A stretch of 64,000 nucleotides of DNA from Salinicola halophilus (GCF_003206155.1 NZ_PZJV01000001.1:1445298-1509297); one strand, 5' to 3'. Shown: positions 48,355-59,227, counted from the stretch's first letter. The notes: generated by a model from the letters alone, not told the origin. Numbers and translations are program-made.

Positions 48355-49395
48355 TCAGCCATCACGCGCATGACGTTCGAGCCGGGTGAGGCGCTTGGCG
48401 ATGTCATCCAACTGCTTGAAGCGAACCGCGTTCTTGCGCCATTGGCTGTTCGACATCGACCCGGTCCCCGATGAGTAGACGCCGGCTTCATGGATCGAGT
48501 TGGTGACCAGGCTCATCCCCGTGACCTGCACGCCGTCGGCAAGGGTGAGGTGGCCCGAGAGTCCTACCCCACCGCCGAGCAGGCAGTGCCGCCCCACCTT
48601 GGTCGAGCCGGCGATCCCCACACACCCGGCCAGCGCACTGTGGTCGCCGATCTGCACGTTGTGAGCGATCTGGACCTGGGAGTCGATCTTGACGCCGTGG
48701 CCGATCAGCGTGTCGCCGAGGGCACCGCGGTCGATACTCGAGCAGCTCCCCACTTCGACATCGTCACCCAGGGTGACGCCACCGAGCTGCGCTATCTTCT
48801 CCCACTGCTTGCCATCGTGAGCGAAGCCGAAACCGTCGCCACCGATGACGCAGCCGGCGTGCAGAATCGCCCGTGCGCCGACGATGACGCCATGGTAGAG
48901 CGTGACGTTGGCGTGCAGCCGAGACCCTGCCCCGATGATACAGTCCGCGCCGATACTGCAGCCTGCGCCAATGGCACAATCGTCGGCGATCTCGACGCCG
49001 GCCTCGATGACGCTGTTGGCACCGATCTCCACATTGGTGCCGACGCGAGCCTCGGAGGAGACCACGGCCGTGGGGTGGATCCCCTGATGACTGCGCTGGT
49101 AGAGCGGATCGAAGAGCCGCGACAGGCGGGCATAGCCGAGATACGGGTTGTCCAGTTCGAGCCGCGCCCCGGGACACCCTTCGCCATGAGCCGGGTGCAC
49201 CAGCACCGCGCCGGCGCGGGTCTCGTCCAGGTATTTCAAGTAGGCCCGGTTGGCCAGAAAGGCCAGTTCACTGGGGCCGGCGTCGGTCAGCGTCGACAGA
49301 CCCTCGATACGAATCTCGGGATCGCCGATCAGACGGGCATCGATACGTTCGGCGAGTTCACCGAGCGTATAGGAGGCGTTAGCAGCACTCTTCAT
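48355..49395 (-). CDS. lpxD: UDP-3-O-(3-hydroxyacyl)glucosamine N-acyltransferase
   Basis: Third step of lipid A synthesis. 346 residues: an N-terminal uridine-binding domain (SYTLGELAERIDARLIGDPEIRIEG), hexapeptide repeats, and the catalytic histidine region GGDGFGFAHDGKQWEKIAQLGGV. A C-terminal helix (WRKNAVRFKQLDDIAKRLTRLE) binds ACP. It lies 23 nt after skp in the outer-membrane biogenesis run. Confidence 0.97.
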   Translation of the reverse strand: MKSAANASYTLGELAERIDARLIGDPEIRIEGLSTLTDAGPSELAFLANRAYLKYLDETRAGAVLVHPAHGEGCPGARLELDNPYLGYARLSRLFDPLYQRSHQGIHPTAVVSSEARVGTNVEIGANSVIEAGVEIADDCAIGAGCSIGADCIIGAGSRLHANVTLYHGVIVGARAILHAGCVIGGDGFGFAHDGKQWEKIAQLGGVTLGDDVEVGSCSSIDRGALGDTLIGHGVKIDSQVQIAHNVQIGDHSALAGCVGIAGSTKVGRHCLLGGGVGLSGHLTLADGVQVTGMSLVTNSIHEAGVYSSGTGSMSNSQWRKNAVRFKQLDDIAKRLTRLERHARDG

Positions 49396-49418
49396 GAATG
49401 GGCGCCGGTCTCAGAGCA

Positions 49419-49922
49419 TCAGTTGAGCGAGTTGAATATCTGGGTCACTTCGTTGGTCACGTCCAGGCTATCGCCGGAGTACACCACCGCGTCACGGTCG
49501 ACGACCATGTCCAGATCGTGCTGATCGACCACACGCTGAATCGCCTGGTCGAGCTTGGGCTTGGCGCTCTGCAGATACTGCTGTTCGGCCTGCTGCTGCG
49601 CCTGCGAGATCTGGCCGCGAAGCTGCTGGAACTGGCCGCCCTTCTGGCGCAGCTGCTGGGTCACCGAATTACGCTCGGATTCCGACATCACGTCGCCGTC
49701 CTGCTGCAGACGCTGCTGAAGCTGCTGCAACTCCTGGCTCAGTGACTGCGCCTGCTGCTGCTGCGCACTGATTCGGTTCTTGAGCTGATTCATCGATGCC
49801 TGCGCCGAATCGGACGACATCAACGCTTCACGCCAGTCCAGCACGCCGACTTCGGTCGCCATGGCGGGCAGCGATACGACCGACAACAGTCCAAGCCCGA
49901 GGGCTCCTACTACTTTGCGCAT
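49419..49922 (-). CDS. skp: Periplasmic chaperone Skp/OmpH
   Basis: Trimeric periplasmic chaperone for outer membrane proteins. 167 residues with a Sec signal ending SLPAMA. The tentacle-like central part is glutamine-rich and strongly helical (QQQQAQSLSQELQQLQQRLQ), longer in Gln runs than the E. coli protein. The C-terminal core has DMVVDRDAVVYSGDSLDVT. Position between bamA and lpxD is conserved. Confidence 0.95.
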   Translation of the reverse strand: MRKVVGALGLGLLSVVSLPAMATEVGVLDWREALMSSDSAQASMNQLKNRISAQQQQAQSLSQELQQLQQRLQQDGDVMSESERNSVTQQLRQKGGQFQQLRGQISQAQQQAEQQYLQSAKPKLDQAIQRVVDQHDLDMVVDRDAVVYSGDSLDVTNEVTQIFNSLN

Positions 49923-50043
49923 GCAACGCCTCCTTGATAGCGGCTCTCGAAGGCCGTCGATCTCGACGACGACTAAGAGAGCGGGATGAATCGTAGCGAA
50001 CGCGTCGAAACCGACGTCCCCGCGCCACGACCGTGGAGCCGAT

Positions 50044-50073
50044 CACCCCGCGGCAACAAGCTGCCACGGGGTG
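50044..50073. other. Hairpin between bamA and skp
   Basis: CACCCCGCGGCA, 6-nt loop, TGCCACGGGGTG: a 12-bp stem with one G-U equivalent, located between two minus-strand genes. No T-tract follows in the minus direction. It may modulate the bamA-skp transcript or stability rather than end it. Confidence 0.65.
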
Positions 50074-50121
50074 CTGTGACTCTTTTATCGATGTTCTTCG
50101 TATTACCGACGTTCGTTGCGA

Positions 50122-52461
50122 TCAGAACGTCTGGCCAAGCGAGAACTGGAACACCTGCGGATCGTCACCGTCCTTCTCGTTGAGCGGCTTGGCCACGCTG
50201 AACGTGAGCGGGCCGACCGGCGTCAACCAGGAGAGCCCGAGGCCCAAGCTGTAGCGCAGATCGTCGAGATTGACGCCGCTTTCACAACTCGACGGGCCGT
50301 CACCGTCGACGACATCGTAGCAGTCGGTCAAATAGGTATTACCGGCATCCAGAAAGATACTGGTCTGCAGCGAGCGGCGATCCTCGACCCACGGGAAGGG
50401 ATAGATGAGCTCTGCAGAGCCTTCCACCAGCACGTTGCCGCCAAGGGTGTCGTCGTCGCCGTCGCCGCGTTCGGTGGTACGCGGACCCAGCGTGTTGCTG
50501 GTATAGCCGCGCACCGAACCCAGACCGCCGGAATAGAAGTTCTCGTAGAACGGGTAGGGATCACCGGAACCCAGCGTATCGGCGTAGCCCAGATTGCTGC
50601 TGAACTTGACCGACCAGTCGGGATTGAGTTCGAACAGCCGCTGGCCGCGATAGCGCATCTTGTAGTACTCGGCATCCGATCCGGGTGCCGCCGTCTCGAG
50701 CGACACACGCTGGTAGCTGCCGGCGGTGGGCATGATGCCGCGGTTGAGATTGTTGCGTGTCCAGCTCGCGGTCAACTTGTAGTTGAGGAAATCCTCGCCC
50801 TCATCCTCGGTGTACTTGACGATCTCGGAGGGGGTGTCGTCATAGGTGTCGATCGACAGCTGTTCCAGACCGACGCCGAAGTTCAGTCGCGACAGATCGT
50901 TGATCGGGTAACCGAAATTGATGTTACCGCCGTAGGAATCGGTCGAGTAGGTCGAGATGTCCGAATCTTCGTAGTCGGTCTCGCGGTAGAACAGGTTGTA
51001 GCCCCGCGAGATACCGTCGAGCGTCCAGTAAGGGTCGGTGAAACCGAAATTGATGTTGGTGAACGTATCGCTGCGCTGAGCCCCGATGTTCACCCGGTTG
51101 CCCGTACCCAGGAAGTTGTTCTGCGAAAGCGCCGCCCCGTAGATGACGCCTGCCGACTGGGAGAAACCGACGCTTGCCGAGATCGACCCGGAAGGCTGCT
51201 CCTGCACGCTGTATGTGACGTCGAGCTGATCCGGCTCGCCGGCGACCGGACGCGTGTCGACGTCGACCTGCCGGAAGAAGCCCAGCCGCTCCAGACGCTG
51301 GCGCGACTGGCTGATCTGATCGGTCGAGGCGGGTGCGCCCTCCATCTGGATCATTTCACGACGCAGCACTTCGTCCTGGGTCGTGGTATTGCCTTCGAAA
51401 TTGATTCGCCGCACATAGGCGCGTCGGCCGGGATCGACGCGGAAGGTGATGTTCGCCGTATTGTCGGCGTCGTTGAGCGTGGGCACCGCGTTGATGTCGG
51501 CGAAGGCAAACCCGTCCGCGCCAAGCTTCTGGCGCAGCGCCTCCGACGACGCGGTGAGCGCACTCTGAGAGAAGTAGTCGCCGGGCTCGGCAGTGACCAG
51601 CTCGCGTGCTCTGGCGTCGTCCATCTTCAGATCGCCGTCGAAGTCGATCTGGTCGAACTTGTAGCGCTTGCCTTCGTCGACGTTGATCGTGACGAAGATG
51701 CGCGACTTGTCGGGGCTGATCGAGACCTGAGTCGACGAGATGGAGAAGTTGGCGTAGCCGCGATCGAGATACCAGGAGCGCAATGTCTCCAGGTCTCCGG
51801 AGAGCGCCTCACGCGAGTATTCGTCGTCGGAGAACCAGCCGAAGAACCAGCTGGGCTTGTCCTCGAGCTGAAACAGATCGCGCAGCGTGTCGTCGTCGAA
51901 AGCGTCGTTACCGACGACGTTGATCTGTCGAATCTTGGCGACGGCGCCCTCGTTGATGTCGATGTTGACGCGAACGCGGTTGCGCTCGAGCTGTTCGACA
52001 GAGGAGTCGATACTCGAACTGTAGCGGCCCTGGGACTGATAGAGACGCTCGAGTTCGCGCTGCATCTCCTCGAGGGTGGAGCGCTGCAGCACCTGCCCCT
52101 CGGCAAGACCGGCGTCCCGCAGGCCGTCCCGAAGATCGTCCTCGGAGATCTGCGAGTTGCCCTCGATGTTGATCTCCGCAATCGACGGACGCTCGACCAC
52201 GTTGACGATTAGTACATCGCCATCGCGAGAAAGGCGAATGTCGTCGAAGAGCCCCGTGTCGAACAGCGTCCGAGCCGCGTCGCCCAGCTCCTGATCGTTG
52301 ACCGTCTCGTCTGCGCTGACGGGAAAAGCGTTGAACACGGAGGCTGCCGAGACGCGCTGCAGTCCCTCCACGCGAATGTCCGAAATCTCGAAAGGTGCCG
52401 CCAACGCCAAGGGGGAGCTGGTCAGCAGCAGTCCTGCCAATCCGATGGTCTTGAGTTTCAT
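50122..52461 (-). CDS. bamA: Outer membrane protein assembly factor BamA
   Basis: Essential Omp85 insertase of outer membrane beta-barrels. 779 residues. The signal peptide ends SPLALA; five POTRA domains follow from FEISDIRVEGLQRV. The C-terminal 16-strand barrel ends in the C-terminal Phe (FSLGQTF). The VRGY motif appears as GLGSVRGYTSN. It is preceded by rseP and followed by skp, the standard arrangement. Confidence 0.98.
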   Translation of the reverse strand: MKLKTIGLAGLLLTSSPLALAAPFEISDIRVEGLQRVSAASVFNAFPVSADETVNDQELGDAARTLFDTGLFDDIRLSRDGDVLIVNVVERPSIAEINIEGNSQISEDDLRDGLRDAGLAEGQVLQRSTLEEMQRELERLYQSQGRYSSSIDSSVEQLERNRVRVNIDINEGAVAKIRQINVVGNDAFDDDTLRDLFQLEDKPSWFFGWFSDDEYSREALSGDLETLRSWYLDRGYANFSISSTQVSISPDKSRIFVTINVDEGKRYKFDQIDFDGDLKMDDARARELVTAEPGDYFSQSALTASSEALRQKLGADGFAFADINAVPTLNDADNTANITFRVDPGRRAYVRRINFEGNTTTQDEVLRREMIQMEGAPASTDQISQSRQRLERLGFFRQVDVDTRPVAGEPDQLDVTYSVQEQPSGSISASVGFSQSAGVIYGAALSQNNFLGTGNRVNIGAQRSDTFTNINFGFTDPYWTLDGISRGYNLFYRETDYEDSDISTYSTDSYGGNINFGYPINDLSRLNFGVGLEQLSIDTYDDTPSEIVKYTEDEGEDFLNYKLTASWTRNNLNRGIMPTAGSYQRVSLETAAPGSDAEYYKMRYRGQRLFELNPDWSVKFSSNLGYADTLGSGDPYPFYENFYSGGLGSVRGYTSNTLGPRTTERGDGDDDTLGGNVLVEGSAELIYPFPWVEDRRSLQTSIFLDAGNTYLTDCYDVVDGDGPSSCESGVNLDDLRYSLGLGLSWLTPVGPLTFSVAKPLNEKDGDDPQVFQFSLGQTF

Positions 52462-52602
52462 GCAATCAATCGCTTCTCTGGGGGCCCGCCCGCGTATGGA
52501 ACAGGCACCTTATACATTTCCCCTAGTGACTGACAAGGTTCCCTCGTCGGCCCCGGGTACTGAATGGTCGTCGGCAGCGACGCCGCGCCGCCTAGGTCAG
52601 GC

Positions 52603-53970
52603 CTAAAGTCGCATCAAATCGAAGTAGAGTGCCGCGATCATCAGCGTGGCCACGAGTGCCACGCCGACGCGCAGTCCCATCGCCTGCGCCGTTTCGGAAA
52701 CGGGGCGCCCCCGCAGCAGTTCGATGACGTAATAGACCAGATGCCCCCCGTCGAGCACGGGAATCGGCAGCAGGTTGAGCACGCCGAGGCTGATCGAGAG
52801 GTAGGCGAGGAAACCGATGAAAGTCTCCACGCCGCTACGAGCCGAATCGCCAGCGATCCTCGCGATCGTGATCGGCCCCGAGAGATTCGACGGCGAGATC
52901 CAGCCCACGATCATCTTGCGAATCGAGTCCGCCGTCAGCCAGGTCATCTCGCCGGTCTTGGCTACCGCCTCGCCGATCGCCGCGATCGGCCCGTAGCGAA
53001 TCTCGCGCTGGAATTGCGCTGGCCACGTCGGCGCCTGTGAGGCCGCCCCGACGTAGCCGATCGGCGATTCGCCGCTCCCGCGCAGCGCCGGTGTGAGAGA
53101 CAGTTCACGACGTTCACCGCCGCGTTCGACCACGAGGTCGAGCGTTCGTTCGGGATGCTCGCGCACCACGGCGACGAAAGCCGCCCAGTCCGCGACTGAG
53201 GCGCCATCGACGCTGAGGATGCGGTCGCCCGCTTGCAGCCCCGCCCGTGCTGCCGGACTCTCCGGCAGTACCCGGTCGAGCACCGCCGGTACGTCCGGTC
53301 GCCAGGGCGTGATGCCGAGCGACGGCATCGGCTGCGGGGGGTCTTGGCGTACCAGCCAGCGCTCGACCGGCACCGCGTGGAGCTGTTCGCTCCCGCTGGC
53401 GCCGGAGGTGGACGTCTCCTGCGTGGCCACGCTCAACTCACCGTTTGCACCGATGGCACCGATCAGTTGCAGGTTGACGTCGTTCCACGAGGGCGTGCGC
53501 TCGCCCTGGACACTGACGATCTCCATGCCACTTTCCAGGCCGGCCTGTGCCGCCGGCGAATTCGGCGCCACATCACCGATGACCGGCGCCACCGTCGTCG
53601 TGCCATAGACGAACAGTGCCCAGTAGGCCAACAGCGCCAGGAGAAAGTTGGCGATCGGCCCGGCGGCAACGATGGCGATACGTGCCCATACGTTCTTGCG
53701 ATTGAATGCGCGGTGCTGCTCGGCCGGGTCGACCGGCCCCTCGCGCTCGTCGAGCATCTTGACGTAGCCACCGAGCGGGATGGCCGCAATGGCAAACTCG
53801 GTGCCGTGGCGGTCGAAGCGCGACCACAGCGGCTTGCCGAAGCCGACCGAGAACCGCAGTACCTTGACCCCGCAGCGGCGGGCGACCCAGAAATGCCCGA
53901 ACTCATGAAACGTGATCAGCAGGCCGAGCACGACGATGACCGCCAGCACGTTCTGAAGTGCATCCATCAT
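52603..53970 (-). CDS. rseP: Site-2 zinc metalloprotease RseP
   Basis: Intramembrane protease that cleaves anti-sigma RseA in the sigma-E response and clears signal peptides. 455 residues with the HExxH motif H22-EFG-H26 in the first transmembrane segment, two PDZ domains in the middle (PNSPAAQAGLESGMEIVSV and ESPAARAGLQAGDRILSVDG) and the second metal-site motif NLLPIPVLDGGHLVYY. The first two codons are both ATG, so the start is 53970 or 53967. Confidence 0.97.
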   Translation of the reverse strand: MMDALQNVLAVIVVLGLLITFHEFGHFWVARRCGVKVLRFSVGFGKPLWSRFDRHGTEFAIAAIPLGGYVKMLDEREGPVDPAEQHRAFNRKNVWARIAIVAAGPIANFLLALLAYWALFVYGTTTVAPVIGDVAPNSPAAQAGLESGMEIVSVQGERTPSWNDVNLQLIGAIGANGELSVATQETSTSGASGSEQLHAVPVERWLVRQDPPQPMPSLGITPWRPDVPAVLDRVLPESPAARAGLQAGDRILSVDGASVADWAAFVAVVREHPERTLDLVVERGGERRELSLTPALRGSGESPIGYVGAASQAPTWPAQFQREIRYGPIAAIGEAVAKTGEMTWLTADSIRKMIVGWISPSNLSGPITIARIAGDSARSGVETFIGFLAYLSISLGVLNLLPIPVLDGGHLVYYVIELLRGRPVSETAQAMGLRVGVALVATLMIAALYFDLMRL

Positions 53971-54018
53971 GCGCGACCTCCTCTCACCGTATGATTGATC
54001 CCGACCGCCGCGCTCGAA

Positions 54019-55233
54019 TCAGGCGCGAGCTCCGCCGGCGTAGCGCTCAGCGAGAATGCCTTCGGCGACTCGGCGTGCGCGGGCATCGTCGTGCAGTATC
54101 GCATCGAGCGAGTCCGCCGCGTGCGACTCGACACGCTCGAGCGTCTCGGCCACCAGCCCGGCGATGTCCAAAAACCCCAGCCGCTCATCGAGAAAGGCGG
54201 CCACGGCTATCTCGTTGGCGGCATTGAGGCAGGCGGGCGCCGTACCGCCTGCCTGCATCGCTTCCCGCGCCAGACGCAGACAAGGAAACCGCGTCTCGTC
54301 CGGCGCCTGAAAGTCGAGTCGCCCTATCGCGAAGAGATCCAGTGGCTCGACACCGGCGTCGATGCGCGCAGGCCAAGAGAGTCCATAGGCGATGGCCGTG
54401 CGCATGTCGGTATTGCCCATCTGCGCGATGACCGACCCATCGGTGTAGCCGACCATCGAGTGCACGATACTCTGCGGGTGAATCACTACCTCGACCTGCT
54501 CGGGACGCGCATCGAAGAGCCAGCATGCCTCGATGAGTTCGAGGCCCTTGTTCATCATCGAGGCGCTGTCGACCGAGATCTTGCGCCCCATCGACCAGTT
54601 CGGGTGGGCACAGGCCTCGCTCGGTGTCACGTGGCGCATGTCGCCGATCGGCCGCTCCCTGAACGGTCCGCCGGAGGCGGTCAGCAACAGCCTCGAGACC
54701 CCGAGCGAGGCCAAACCGCCGTGGCGCGCCGGCGGCAGACACTGGTAGATGGCGTTGTGCTCCGAATCGATCGGCAGCAGACAGGCGTCGTGCTGTGCCA
54801 CCGCATCCATGAAGAGTGCCCCGGACATCACCAGCGCTTCCTTGTTCGCCAGCAACACCCGTTTACCCGCTTTGACCGCCGCCAGGGTCGGCAACAGCGC
54901 CGCCGCGCCGATGATCGCCGACATCACGACATCGACCTCGTTGGCCGCGGCCATTTCGCACAGCGCCGACTCGCCGGCGCGCACCTCGATGTGCGAAAGC
55001 GACACGTCACGCAGTGCCGCCCGCAACCAGGCAGCGTCGGCTTCGGTCTCGAGGACGGCAACGGCCGGCGAGAAGCGCCGACAGACGTCGAACAGCGCCT
55101 CTTTGGAGCGCCAGGCCGTCACCGCCTGCAAGCGATAGCGCTCGGGGTGTCGCGCGATGACGTCGAGGGTGCTGCGACCGATCGAGCCGGTCGCACCGAG
55201 AATGGCGACGTTGTGAACAGCGGTGGAGGTCAT
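54019..55233 (-). CDS. dxr: 1-deoxy-D-xylulose 5-phosphate reductoisomerase
   Basis: NADPH-dependent second step of the MEP isoprenoid pathway. 404 residues. Cofactor loop [14 protein letters not shown]; substrate and metal-site segments [28 protein letters not shown], and [24 protein letters not shown] are present. Located between cdsA and rseP, as in most gammaproteobacteria. Confidence 0.98.
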   Translation of the reverse strand: MTSTAVHNVAILGATGSIGRSTLDVIARHPERYRLQAVTAWRSKEALFDVCRRFSPAVAVLETEADAAWLRAALRDVSLSHIEVRAGESALCEMAAANEVDVVMSAIIGAAALLPTLAAVKAGKRVLLANKEALVMSGALFMDAVAQHDACLLPIDSEHNAIYQCLPPARHGGLASLGVSRLLLTASGGPFRERPIGDMRHVTPSEACAHPNWSMGRKISVDSASMMNKGLELIEACWLFDARPEQVEVVIHPQSIVHSMVGYTDGSVIAQMGNTDMRTAIAYGLSWPARIDAGVEPLDLFAIGRLDFQAPDETRFPCLRLAREAMQAGGTAPACLNAANEIAVAAFLDERLGFLDIAGLVAETLERVESHAADSLDAILHDDARARRVAEGILAERYAGGARA

Positions 55234-55269
55234 AGAAGCCTTGTTGTCAGCACGACGGCGCGCGGGAAA

Positions 55270-56070
55270 TCAGCCGAGCCAGGGGCGGATCAGGGCGAAA
55301 ATGGGGATGGCGGCGGTGAGGCTGTCGACGCGGTCGAGAATCCCGCCATGGCCGGGTAGCAGGTGGCTGGAGTCCTTGATTCCGCGAAAACGCTTGAGCA
55401 TGCTCTCGAGCAGATCGCCGACGACCGACACATAGGCGACGAATACTGCGACGACCAGCAGGCCCAGCGTTCGCGACGTGCTCAGATCCAACCAGATGGC
55501 GTAGGCGAGCACGAGTAGCGCCACGGCGACCCAGCCACCGTAGACACCCTCCCAGGATTTGCCCGGACTCACCCGAGGTGCGAGCTTGCGTCGCCCGAAC
55601 CGCCGACCGGCGAAATAGGCACCGATATCGGCGACCCAGACCAGCAGCAGCACGAACAGCAGCCATTCGCTGCCGTCTTGACGAAGTTGAGAGAAGCCGA
55701 CCCAGCACGGGAAGAGCACCCATCCGCCCATCGCCAGTCTTATCGCGGGTTGCTGCCACTGCGTCGTCGCCGCGGGATAGCGAGAGACCCACCAAGCGTT
55801 GACGAGCCAGCCCGCCGCGCCGAGCCAGAGCGGCCACTGATCGTCCACCCAGCCGGCAAACCAGGCAGCGAGCAGCAGCGCCGCCATACCCGTCGCATAG
55901 ACCAGGCGCGGTAGCGCCGCATCGAAGCCCGCCAGGCGAGCCCACTCCCAGGCACCGAGCAGCAGCACGACGGCAGTGAACAGCGCAAAGCTCGCTCCCG
56001 TCAGGCCGAAAAGCCCCAACAACACCAGCGGCGCCAATACCAGCGCCGTCAGGACACGCTGTCTAAGCAC
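55270..56070 (-). CDS. cdsA: Phosphatidate cytidylyltransferase
   Basis: Makes CDP-diacylglycerol for phospholipid synthesis. 266 residues, about eight transmembrane helices. The family signature is in VADIGAYFAGRRFGRRKLA and PRVSPGKSWEGVYGG, with VSVVGDLLESMLKRFRGIKD near the C-terminus. The start overlaps the uppS stop by 8 nt. Confidence 0.97.
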   Translation of the reverse strand: MLRQRVLTALVLAPLVLLGLFGLTGASFALFTAVVLLLGAWEWARLAGFDAALPRLVYATGMAALLLAAWFAGWVDDQWPLWLGAAGWLVNAWWVSRYPAATTQWQQPAIRLAMGGWVLFPCWVGFSQLRQDGSEWLLFVLLLVWVADIGAYFAGRRFGRRKLAPRVSPGKSWEGVYGGWVAVALLVLAYAIWLDLSTSRTLGLLVVAVFVAYVSVVGDLLESMLKRFRGIKDSSHLLPGHGGILDRVDSLTAAIPIFALIRPWLG

Positions 56071-56824
56071 CGCTCACCTCGATCTGTTGTTGCGTCATGC
56101 CGAAGCGGCGCTGACGTCGGTGGAAGGCATCCATGGCGGCATCGAAGGCCGCGGCATCGAAGTCGGGCCAGAGCTCCGGCGCGAACACGAACTCGGCATA
56201 GGCGAGCTGCCACAGCAGGAAGTTCGAAATGCGCTGTTCACCGCTGGTGCGAATGCAAAGATCGACGGGAGGCTCGTCGTGGAGACAGATTTCGTCGTTC
56301 AGTGCGGCTTCGTCGATCGCCGCCGGGGCGAGCTCGCCGTCGGCGACGCGCTGCGCCAATCGCCGCGCCGCACCGGCGATGTCCCACCGGCCGCCGTAGT
56401 TGGCGGCCACGATGAGATGGAGTCCCGCGTTGTGTTGCGTCAGATCTTCCGCCCGCGCCATCTGGCGCTGCAGCGATAGCGAGAACCGCTGACGATCACC
56501 GATGATACTCAAGCGGATGTCGTTGTCATGGAGCTTTTTCACTTCGCGCTTGAGCACGAGCATGAAAAGCTCCATCAGCGCGCTGACTTCGGCACTCGGC
56601 CGGCGCCAGTTCTCGCTGGAGAAAGCGAAAAGGGTCAGGGCCTCTATGCGCCGCTGCGCGGCTCGCCTGATGACGGCGCGCAACGACTCGACCCCCGCGC
56701 GATGCCCCTGCGCGCTGGAGAGGCCCCGAGCGCGTGCCCAGCGATTGTTACCGTCCATGATGATCGCCACGTGTCGCGGCATCGACGGCATCGCTTGCGC
56801 ACCGCGCGACTGCATGTCTGTCAT
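56063..56824 (-). CDS. uppS: Undecaprenyl diphosphate synthase (cis-prenyltransferase)
   Basis: Makes the C55 lipid carrier for peptidoglycan and O-antigen. 253 residues from the ATG at 56824; a TTG four codons earlier is less likely. The catalytic Asp24 lies in HVAIIMDGNNRWARARG, followed by GHRAGVESLR, LTLFAFSSENWRRP, and the C-terminal RTSGEQRISNFLLWQLAYAE. Confidence 0.97.
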   Translation of the reverse strand: MTDMQSRGAQAMPSMPRHVAIIMDGNNRWARARGLSSAQGHRAGVESLRAVIRRAAQRRIEALTLFAFSSENWRRPSAEVSALMELFMLVLKREVKKLHDNDIRLSIIGDRQRFSLSLQRQMARAEDLTQHNAGLHLIVAANYGGRWDIAGAARRLAQRVADGELAPAAIDEAALNDEICLHDEPPVDLCIRTSGEQRISNFLLWQLAYAEFVFAPELWPDFDAAAFDAAMDAFHRRQRRFGMTQQQIEVSGA

Positions 56825-56881
56825 GGTATCTCGCAAGCCAGGTGTGAGACGGCGCTTACGCCGATCCGGAACGCGTCCGGG

Positions 56882-57439
56882 TTACACCTGCATCAGGTCG
56901 TGTTCCTTGGATTCCAGCAGCTTGTCGACTTCGGCGACATGCTTGTCGGTCAGCTTCTGGATCATCTCCTCACCGCGACGCTGATCGTCCTCGGTGATGT
57001 CCTTGTCCTTGAGCAGCGACTTGAGATCACCGTTGGCATCACGACGCACGTTACGCACGGCGACGCGGGCGTTTTCCGCCTCGGCGCGAGCCTGCTTGAT
57101 GTAATTGCGGCGCGTCTCTTCGGTCAGCGGCGGCATGGGAACACGAATGACGTTGCCGTTGGTGGCCGGGTTGAGACCCAGATCGGACGTCATGATCGCT
57201 TTCTCGATCTTGCCGACCATGGACTGCTCCCACGGCATGATGCTCAGGGTACGCGCGTCTTCAACGTTGACGTTGGCGACCTGGTTGAGCGGCATTTCGC
57301 TGCCGTAATACTCGACGGTAACCGCATCCAGAATGCTGGGATGCGCCCTGCCGGTACGAATCTTGTGAAAGTTCGCCTGAAGCGTTTCCAGGGTCTTTTT
57401 CATACGCCCTTCGGCGTCTTTCTTGATGTCGTCGATCAT
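56882..57439 (-). CDS. frr: Ribosome recycling factor
   Basis: Dissociates post-termination ribosomes with EF-G. 185 residues, the standard length. Typical segments: [45 protein letters not shown], and [20 protein letters not shown]. Order pyrH-frr-uppS on the minus strand is conserved. Confidence 0.98.
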   Translation of the reverse strand: MIDDIKKDAEGRMKKTLETLQANFHKIRTGRAHPSILDAVTVEYYGSEMPLNQVANVNVEDARTLSIMPWEQSMVGKIEKAIMTSDLGLNPATNGNVIRVPMPPLTEETRRNYIKQARAEAENARVAVRNVRRDANGDLKSLLKDKDITEDDQRRGEEMIQKLTDKHVAEVDKLLESKEHDLMQV

Positions 57440-57449
57440 GTCCTAAACC

Positions 57450-58196
57450 TCAATCAATCAGCGTGCCTTCTCGCCCACCGACCACCAGATTCAACAGCGC
57501 CCCGGGCTTGGTCATGTCGAATACGCGCACCGGCATGTCATGGTCACGCACCAGACAGATAGCGGTCAAATCCATGACACCGAGCTTCTGATCCAGCACG
57601 TCGTCGTAGCTCAGGCGCTCGTACTTGGTGGCATCGGCGTGGGTGACCGGGTCTTTGTCGTAGACGCCGTCGACCTTGGTGGCCTTGACCACGACGTCGG
57701 CGTCGATCTCGATCCCTCGCAGACAGGCCGCGGAGTCGGTGGTAAAGAAGGGGTTGCCGGTGCCCGCGGAGAAGATCACCACGTCGCCGGAGGTGAGATA
57801 GCGAATGGCGGTGCGGCGATCGTAGTGCTCGACCACCCCGCTCATCGGAATGGCCGACATCACGCGCGAGCGTATATTGGAGCGCTCGAGCGCATCGCGC
57901 ATCGCCAGCGCATTCATTACCGTTGCCAACATGCCCATGTGATCGCCGGTGACACGCTCCATGCCCGCGGCGTGCAGTGCGGCCCCGCGAAACAGGTTAC
58001 CACCGCCGATCACGATACCGACCTGGACGCCGATCCCCACCAGTTGCCCGATCTCGAGTGCCATGCGATCCAGCACTTTGGGATCGATACCGAACTCCTG
58101 CTCGCCGGTCAGCGCTTCGCCCGAGAGCTTGAGCAGCACGCGCTTGAACTTCGACTTTTCGGCAGGCTTGTTCGGACGGTCGATGACGTCGGACAT
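57450..58196 (-). CDS. pyrH: Uridylate kinase
   Basis: Phosphorylates UMP to UDP. 248 residues of the amino acid kinase fold. The N-terminal loop [39 protein letters not shown] and the [17 protein letters not shown] motif are diagnostic. The start at 58196 gives a 20-residue N-terminal extension before the core; the further upstream opening is not conserved. frr follows after 10 nt. Confidence 0.97.
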   Translation of the reverse strand: MSDVIDRPNKPAEKSKFKRVLLKLSGEALTGEQEFGIDPKVLDRMALEIGQLVGIGVQVGIVIGGGNLFRGAALHAAGMERVTGDHMGMLATVMNALAMRDALERSNIRSRVMSAIPMSGVVEHYDRRTAIRYLTSGDVVIFSAGTGNPFFTTDSAACLRGIEIDADVVVKATKVDGVYDKDPVTHADATKYERLSYDDVLDQKLGVMDLTAICLVRDHDMPVRVFDMTKPGALLNLVVGGREGTLID

Positions 58197-58267
58197 GACG
58201 ATTTCTCCTGATTTGACGGATCGTGTCGGTGGGAACGGGCGAAGACGCTTCTCATCCGCCGGATACG

Positions 58268-58297
58268 CAATGGCGTGCGCTTTCGCGCACGCCATTG
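58268..58297. other. Stem-loop between tsf and pyrH
   Basis: CAATGGCGTGCGC, loop TTTC, GCGCACGCCATTG: a perfect 13-bp stem in the 161-nt gap between tsf and pyrH (both minus). No T-tract follows, so it is more likely an mRNA-stability element than a terminator. Confidence 0.75.
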
Positions 58298-58357
58298 GCG
58301 GTTGGGGTGGCCGACGACATCGGCCACCGCCCCGGCACTAGAAGGAACTGGCACTGC

Positions 58358-59227
58358 TTAGCTGCGGCGGGCCTGTTCCATGACTTCCTTGGCGAAGTCG
58401 ACTTCTTCCTTCTCGATGCCCTCACCCACTTCGAAGCGGGTAAATCCGAGCACTTCGCCACCGGCCGACTTGGCGTATTCGGCGACGGTCTGGTTCGGAT
58501 CCTTGACGAAGGGCTGCTCGGTCAGGCTGTTCTCGGCGAGATACTTCTTGAGGCGGCCCTGGACCATCTTCTCGGCGATCTGCTCCGGCTTGCCGGCCAT
58601 GTCCGGCTGCGCCAGGATGACGGCTTTTTCCTGGTCGAGCTGCTCTTGCGGCATCTCTTCCGGACGCGCAACGACCGGGTTGATCGCGGCCACGTGCATG
58701 GCGATGTCCTTGGCGACATCGGCACTGCCGGCGGTCAGACGCGTCAACACACCGATGCGATCACCATGGACGTAGGCGCCGACGACGCCGCCTTCCGGGG
58801 CATCGACCACGACCGCACGACGCACGGAGATGTTCTCGCCGATCTTTTGGACCAGCTGGTTGCGAGCGTCTTCGAGCTCGGCATCCATGATCTCGGTCAT
58901 GTCTTCGGACTTCGTCTCGAAGACCTTGTCCAGCACCGTCTTGGCGAAGCGGGTGAAATTCTCGTCACGGGCGACGAAGTCGGTCTCGGAATTGACTTCG
59001 AGCATCGCGCCGTAGCTGCCGTCATCGGCGACGCGGGTCAGGATCGCACCCTCTGCGGCGGTACGGCCGGCCTTCTTGGCCGCCTTCAGACCGGAGTTCT
59101 TGCGCAGGTCTTCGATCGCACGCTCGATATCGCCGTCGGCTTCGGTGAGTGCCTTCTTGCACTCCATCATGCCGAGACCGGTACGCTCGCGCAGTTCTTT
59201 GACTTGAGAAGCGCTGATAGCTGCCAT
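58358..59227 (-). CDS. tsf: Elongation factor Ts
   Basis: Nucleotide exchange factor for EF-Tu. 289 residues. The N-terminal UBA-like domain starts [23 protein letters not shown]; the core contains [14 protein letters not shown] and two subdomains. The start at 59227 is MAAISAS; upstream in-frame codons run through the intergenic terminator. Confidence 0.98.
   Translation of the reverse strand: MAAISASQVKELRERTGLGMMECKKALTEADGDIERAIEDLRKNSGLKAAKKAGRTAAEGAILTRVADDGSYGAMLEVNSETDFVARDENFTRFAKTVLDKVFETKSEDMTEIMDAELEDARNQLVQKIGENISVRRAVVVDAPEGGVVGAYVHGDRIGVLTRLTAGSADVAKDIAMHVAAINPVVARPEEMPQEQLDQEKAVILAQPDMAGKPEQIAEKMVQGRLKKYLAENSLTEQPFVKDPNQTVAEYAKSAGGEVLGFTRFEVGEGIEKEEVDFAKEVMEQARRS

Noticed and set aside
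52835-53026. Small internal frames inside rseP and neighbouring minus-strand genes
   Set aside because: Short, in alternative frames of confident genes, without start signals or similarity.
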